Below, piece after piece: positions 41,162-42,257 of a stretch of DNA of 42,257 bases; position 1 is the stretch's first letter; each line of letters opens with the position of its first letter. The DNA lies in contig NZ_CAMPJD010000045.1 in NCBI RefSeq assembly GCF_946886695.1, positions 1 through 42,257 on the forward strand, in the 5' to 3' direction. This DNA is from an uncultured Pseudoxanthomonas sp. (GTDB taxonomy: Bacteria; Pseudomonadota; Gammaproteobacteria; Xanthomonadales; Xanthomonadaceae). The notes beneath the pieces were generated by a model. That model saw nothing but the letters and a program-made list of their open reading frames with translations. It was not told the origin of the DNA and made no database searches. The translations under genes and the position numbers were made by a program.

Positions 41162-41983
41162 TCACTTCTTCTCGTTCGCCGACTCCACCACCATGTCCAG
41201 CACGTAGGCATTCGCCGAGGCATCGGCCGGCGGGTTTTTCACGGTGTAGCGGTCAACGCGCAGCACGTTGCGCACGCCCGGTTCGTGGGTGTAGCCCTCG
41301 ATGCTGTCGTAGAAGTGCTGGAACTCACCGGGCGTGCCGACCTTCAGGCCTTTGTCGTCGTACGCGATCTCGCGCACCTGCAGGCACTGCTTGTCGGGGA
41401 TCAGCGGGTGGCTGCAGGGCTTGGTCTCCGACGCGACTTCCAGGAACACGCGTTCACCGGGGCCGCCGTAGCGGGTTTCCGCCGTGGGGTTGCCGGCGAA
41501 CAGCAATTTGTCGCCGGTCGCGGTGGTGAGCGCCAGTTGGGCGACGCCGTCCTGCGTGGCAGCGACCTTCAACGTGCCCTCCAACCGCTTGCCGATCTCC
41601 TGGTCCAGCGCCATCAGCGCGTTGTCGGTGCAGGCCATCATGGTGGACGTCAGTTGGCCGATGGTAAGGCTGGTGTCCGACAGCGTGTAGGTGCCGCCCA
41701 TGCGATTGCAGGCGTTGGACACGCCCAGCCGTCCTTCCTTGAAATCGAGTTGCAGCGGCTTGTCGGCACGTGCGAACAAGGCATCGATGCGCTTGCCCTG
41801 CGCGTCGGTGGCGTCCATGAGTTGCCAGTGGTACTGGGGGAGCAAGGCAGCGGTGTCGACCGACGCGGCAACCGGTGCGTCCGGGGTGGCGGCCACGGTG
41901 GGCGCGGGCGCGTCGGCCTGTTCCGCCGGCTTGGGGCAGCCCGCAAGGGCCAGGGGCAAGGCAAGCAGCAGCAATCGTTTCAT
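41162..41983 (-). CDS. META and DUF4377 domain lipoprotein
   Basis: The 273-residue protein has a lipobox (LALAGCPKP, Cys about 16), a low-complexity Ala/Pro linker (about 20-45), an HslJ-type META domain (about 50-140; YHWQLMDATD, SNACNRMGGTY, STMMACTDNA) and a C-terminal DUF4377 domain (about 180-265; VFLEVASETKPC). META domains occur in heat-shock and stress-related envelope proteins. The order lipobox-META-DUF4377 is common in Xanthomonadaceae. It should sit in the outer membrane or periplasm. Confidence 0.9.
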   Translation of the reverse strand: MKRLLLLALPLALAGCPKPAEQADAPAPTVAATPDAPVAASVDTAALLPQYHWQLMDATDAQGKRIDALFARADKPLQLDFKEGRLGVSNACNRMGGTYTLSDTSLTIGQLTSTMMACTDNALMALDQEIGKRLEGTLKVAATQDGVAQLALTTATGDKLLFAGNPTAETRYGGPGERVFLEVASETKPCSHPLIPDKQCLQVREIAYDDKGLKVGTPGEFQHFYDSIEGYTHEPGVRNVLRVDRYTVKNPPADASANAYVLDMVVESANEKK

Positions 41984-42061
41984 GGCGTTCTCCGTCGAAG
42001 GTGGCCCAATCCAAACGCGCGGCAGGTTGGAATGGGGTGAAGGCCGGGCATCGTGCTTGAT

Positions 42062-42202
42062 TGTAGGAGCGACGTCAGTCGCGACCGCACGGCCGGCATG
42101 CCTGGATGGATTCCCGTGCTGGCGACATGGCGGGGAATCTCTGGGCCAGTCGGGGCCGATGGGCCCGCCGGCTTTACGGTCGCGACTGACGTCGCTCCTA
42201 CA
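42062..42202. repeat. REP pair with 26-bp perfect inverted arms
   Basis: Arms at 42062-42087 and 42177-42202 are exact inverted copies starting TGTAGGAGCGACGTCAGTCG. The 89-bp spacer contains GCCGGC on both sides, extending partial symmetry. It is the same GTAG-headed repeat class seen at 18221 and 33783. Confidence 0.9.
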
Positions 42203-42257
42203 GGGAGCAGGGAGCAGGGAGCAGGGAGCAGGGAGCAGGGAGCAGGGAGCAGGGAGC
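42202..42257 (+). repeat. 7-bp tandem repeat, eight units, cut by the window end
   Basis: The unit AGGGAGC is repeated eight times without error from 42202 to 42257, the last base of the window. The array probably continues beyond it. It starts at the last base of the REP arm, so it may have grown from that element's end. Confidence 0.95.

Noticed and set aside
42202..42257. Possible CRISPR array
   Set aside because: The units are 7 bp with no spacers, and no cas genes are present.

Overview
The window is about 42 kb of GC-rich chromosome. It looks like Xanthomonadaceae (Lysobacteraceae), in the Pseudoxanthomonas/Stenotrophomonas/Lysobacter range. This rests on very high GC with long antisense shadow frames, GTAG-type REP palindromes between genes, and housekeeping proteins of that type. 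The genus is inference. I see no rRNA, tRNA, CRISPR array, transposase or integrase gene.

Layout. (1) 1-6944: paired intergenic repeats, an HglS/DUF1338 2-oxoadipate dioxygenase, a sterol-desaturase-type hydroxylase, two small secreted proteins, an OmpR/EnvZ-type two-component pair and a secreted esterase. (2) 6945-10121, minus strand: VOC protein, alpha/beta hydrolase, ZapE ATPase and sirtuin deacylase, tightly packed. (3) 10287-16029: AEC transporter, an unrecognised exported protein, MgtC-like protein, then a divergent MocR regulator facing yczE-phzF across a nested palindrome. (4) 16146-18254 and 23989-27894: two arrays of AT-richer small genes separated by attC-like sites, i.e. integron gene cassettes with no integrase in view. 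Each array opens with a homologous 73-bp leader that resembles a promoter plus attI, and each ends against a copy of the same REP. (5) 18396-23541, minus strand, between the arrays: a MacB-like ABC exporter with one ATPase, one permease and three different periplasmic adaptors. (6) 27911-42257: phasin-like protein, AAA ATPase, a parA-sixA-yceI-phospholipase D operon, thioesterase, lysophospholipid acyltransferase, YheT hydrolase, TPR/sulfotransferase protein, PEBP and RDD proteins, a GT-C-like membrane protein and a META/DUF4377 lipoprotein. The window ends in a REP pair and a 7-bp tandem repeat.

The conserved flanks are ordinary chromosomal genes in short, often 1-4 bp overlapping, operons. 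The unusual part is 16.1-27.9 kb. There, cassettes encoding an HNH-like protein, a broken DUF4262 protein, a HIT-like protein lacking its usual catalytic histidine, small membrane or exported proteins and an orphan 244-residue protein sit in two decaying arrays. The duplicated leader suggests that one integron head was copied or that two integron heads once existed. The absence of intI and the half-deleted attC sites suggest the arrays can no longer grow from a local integrase.
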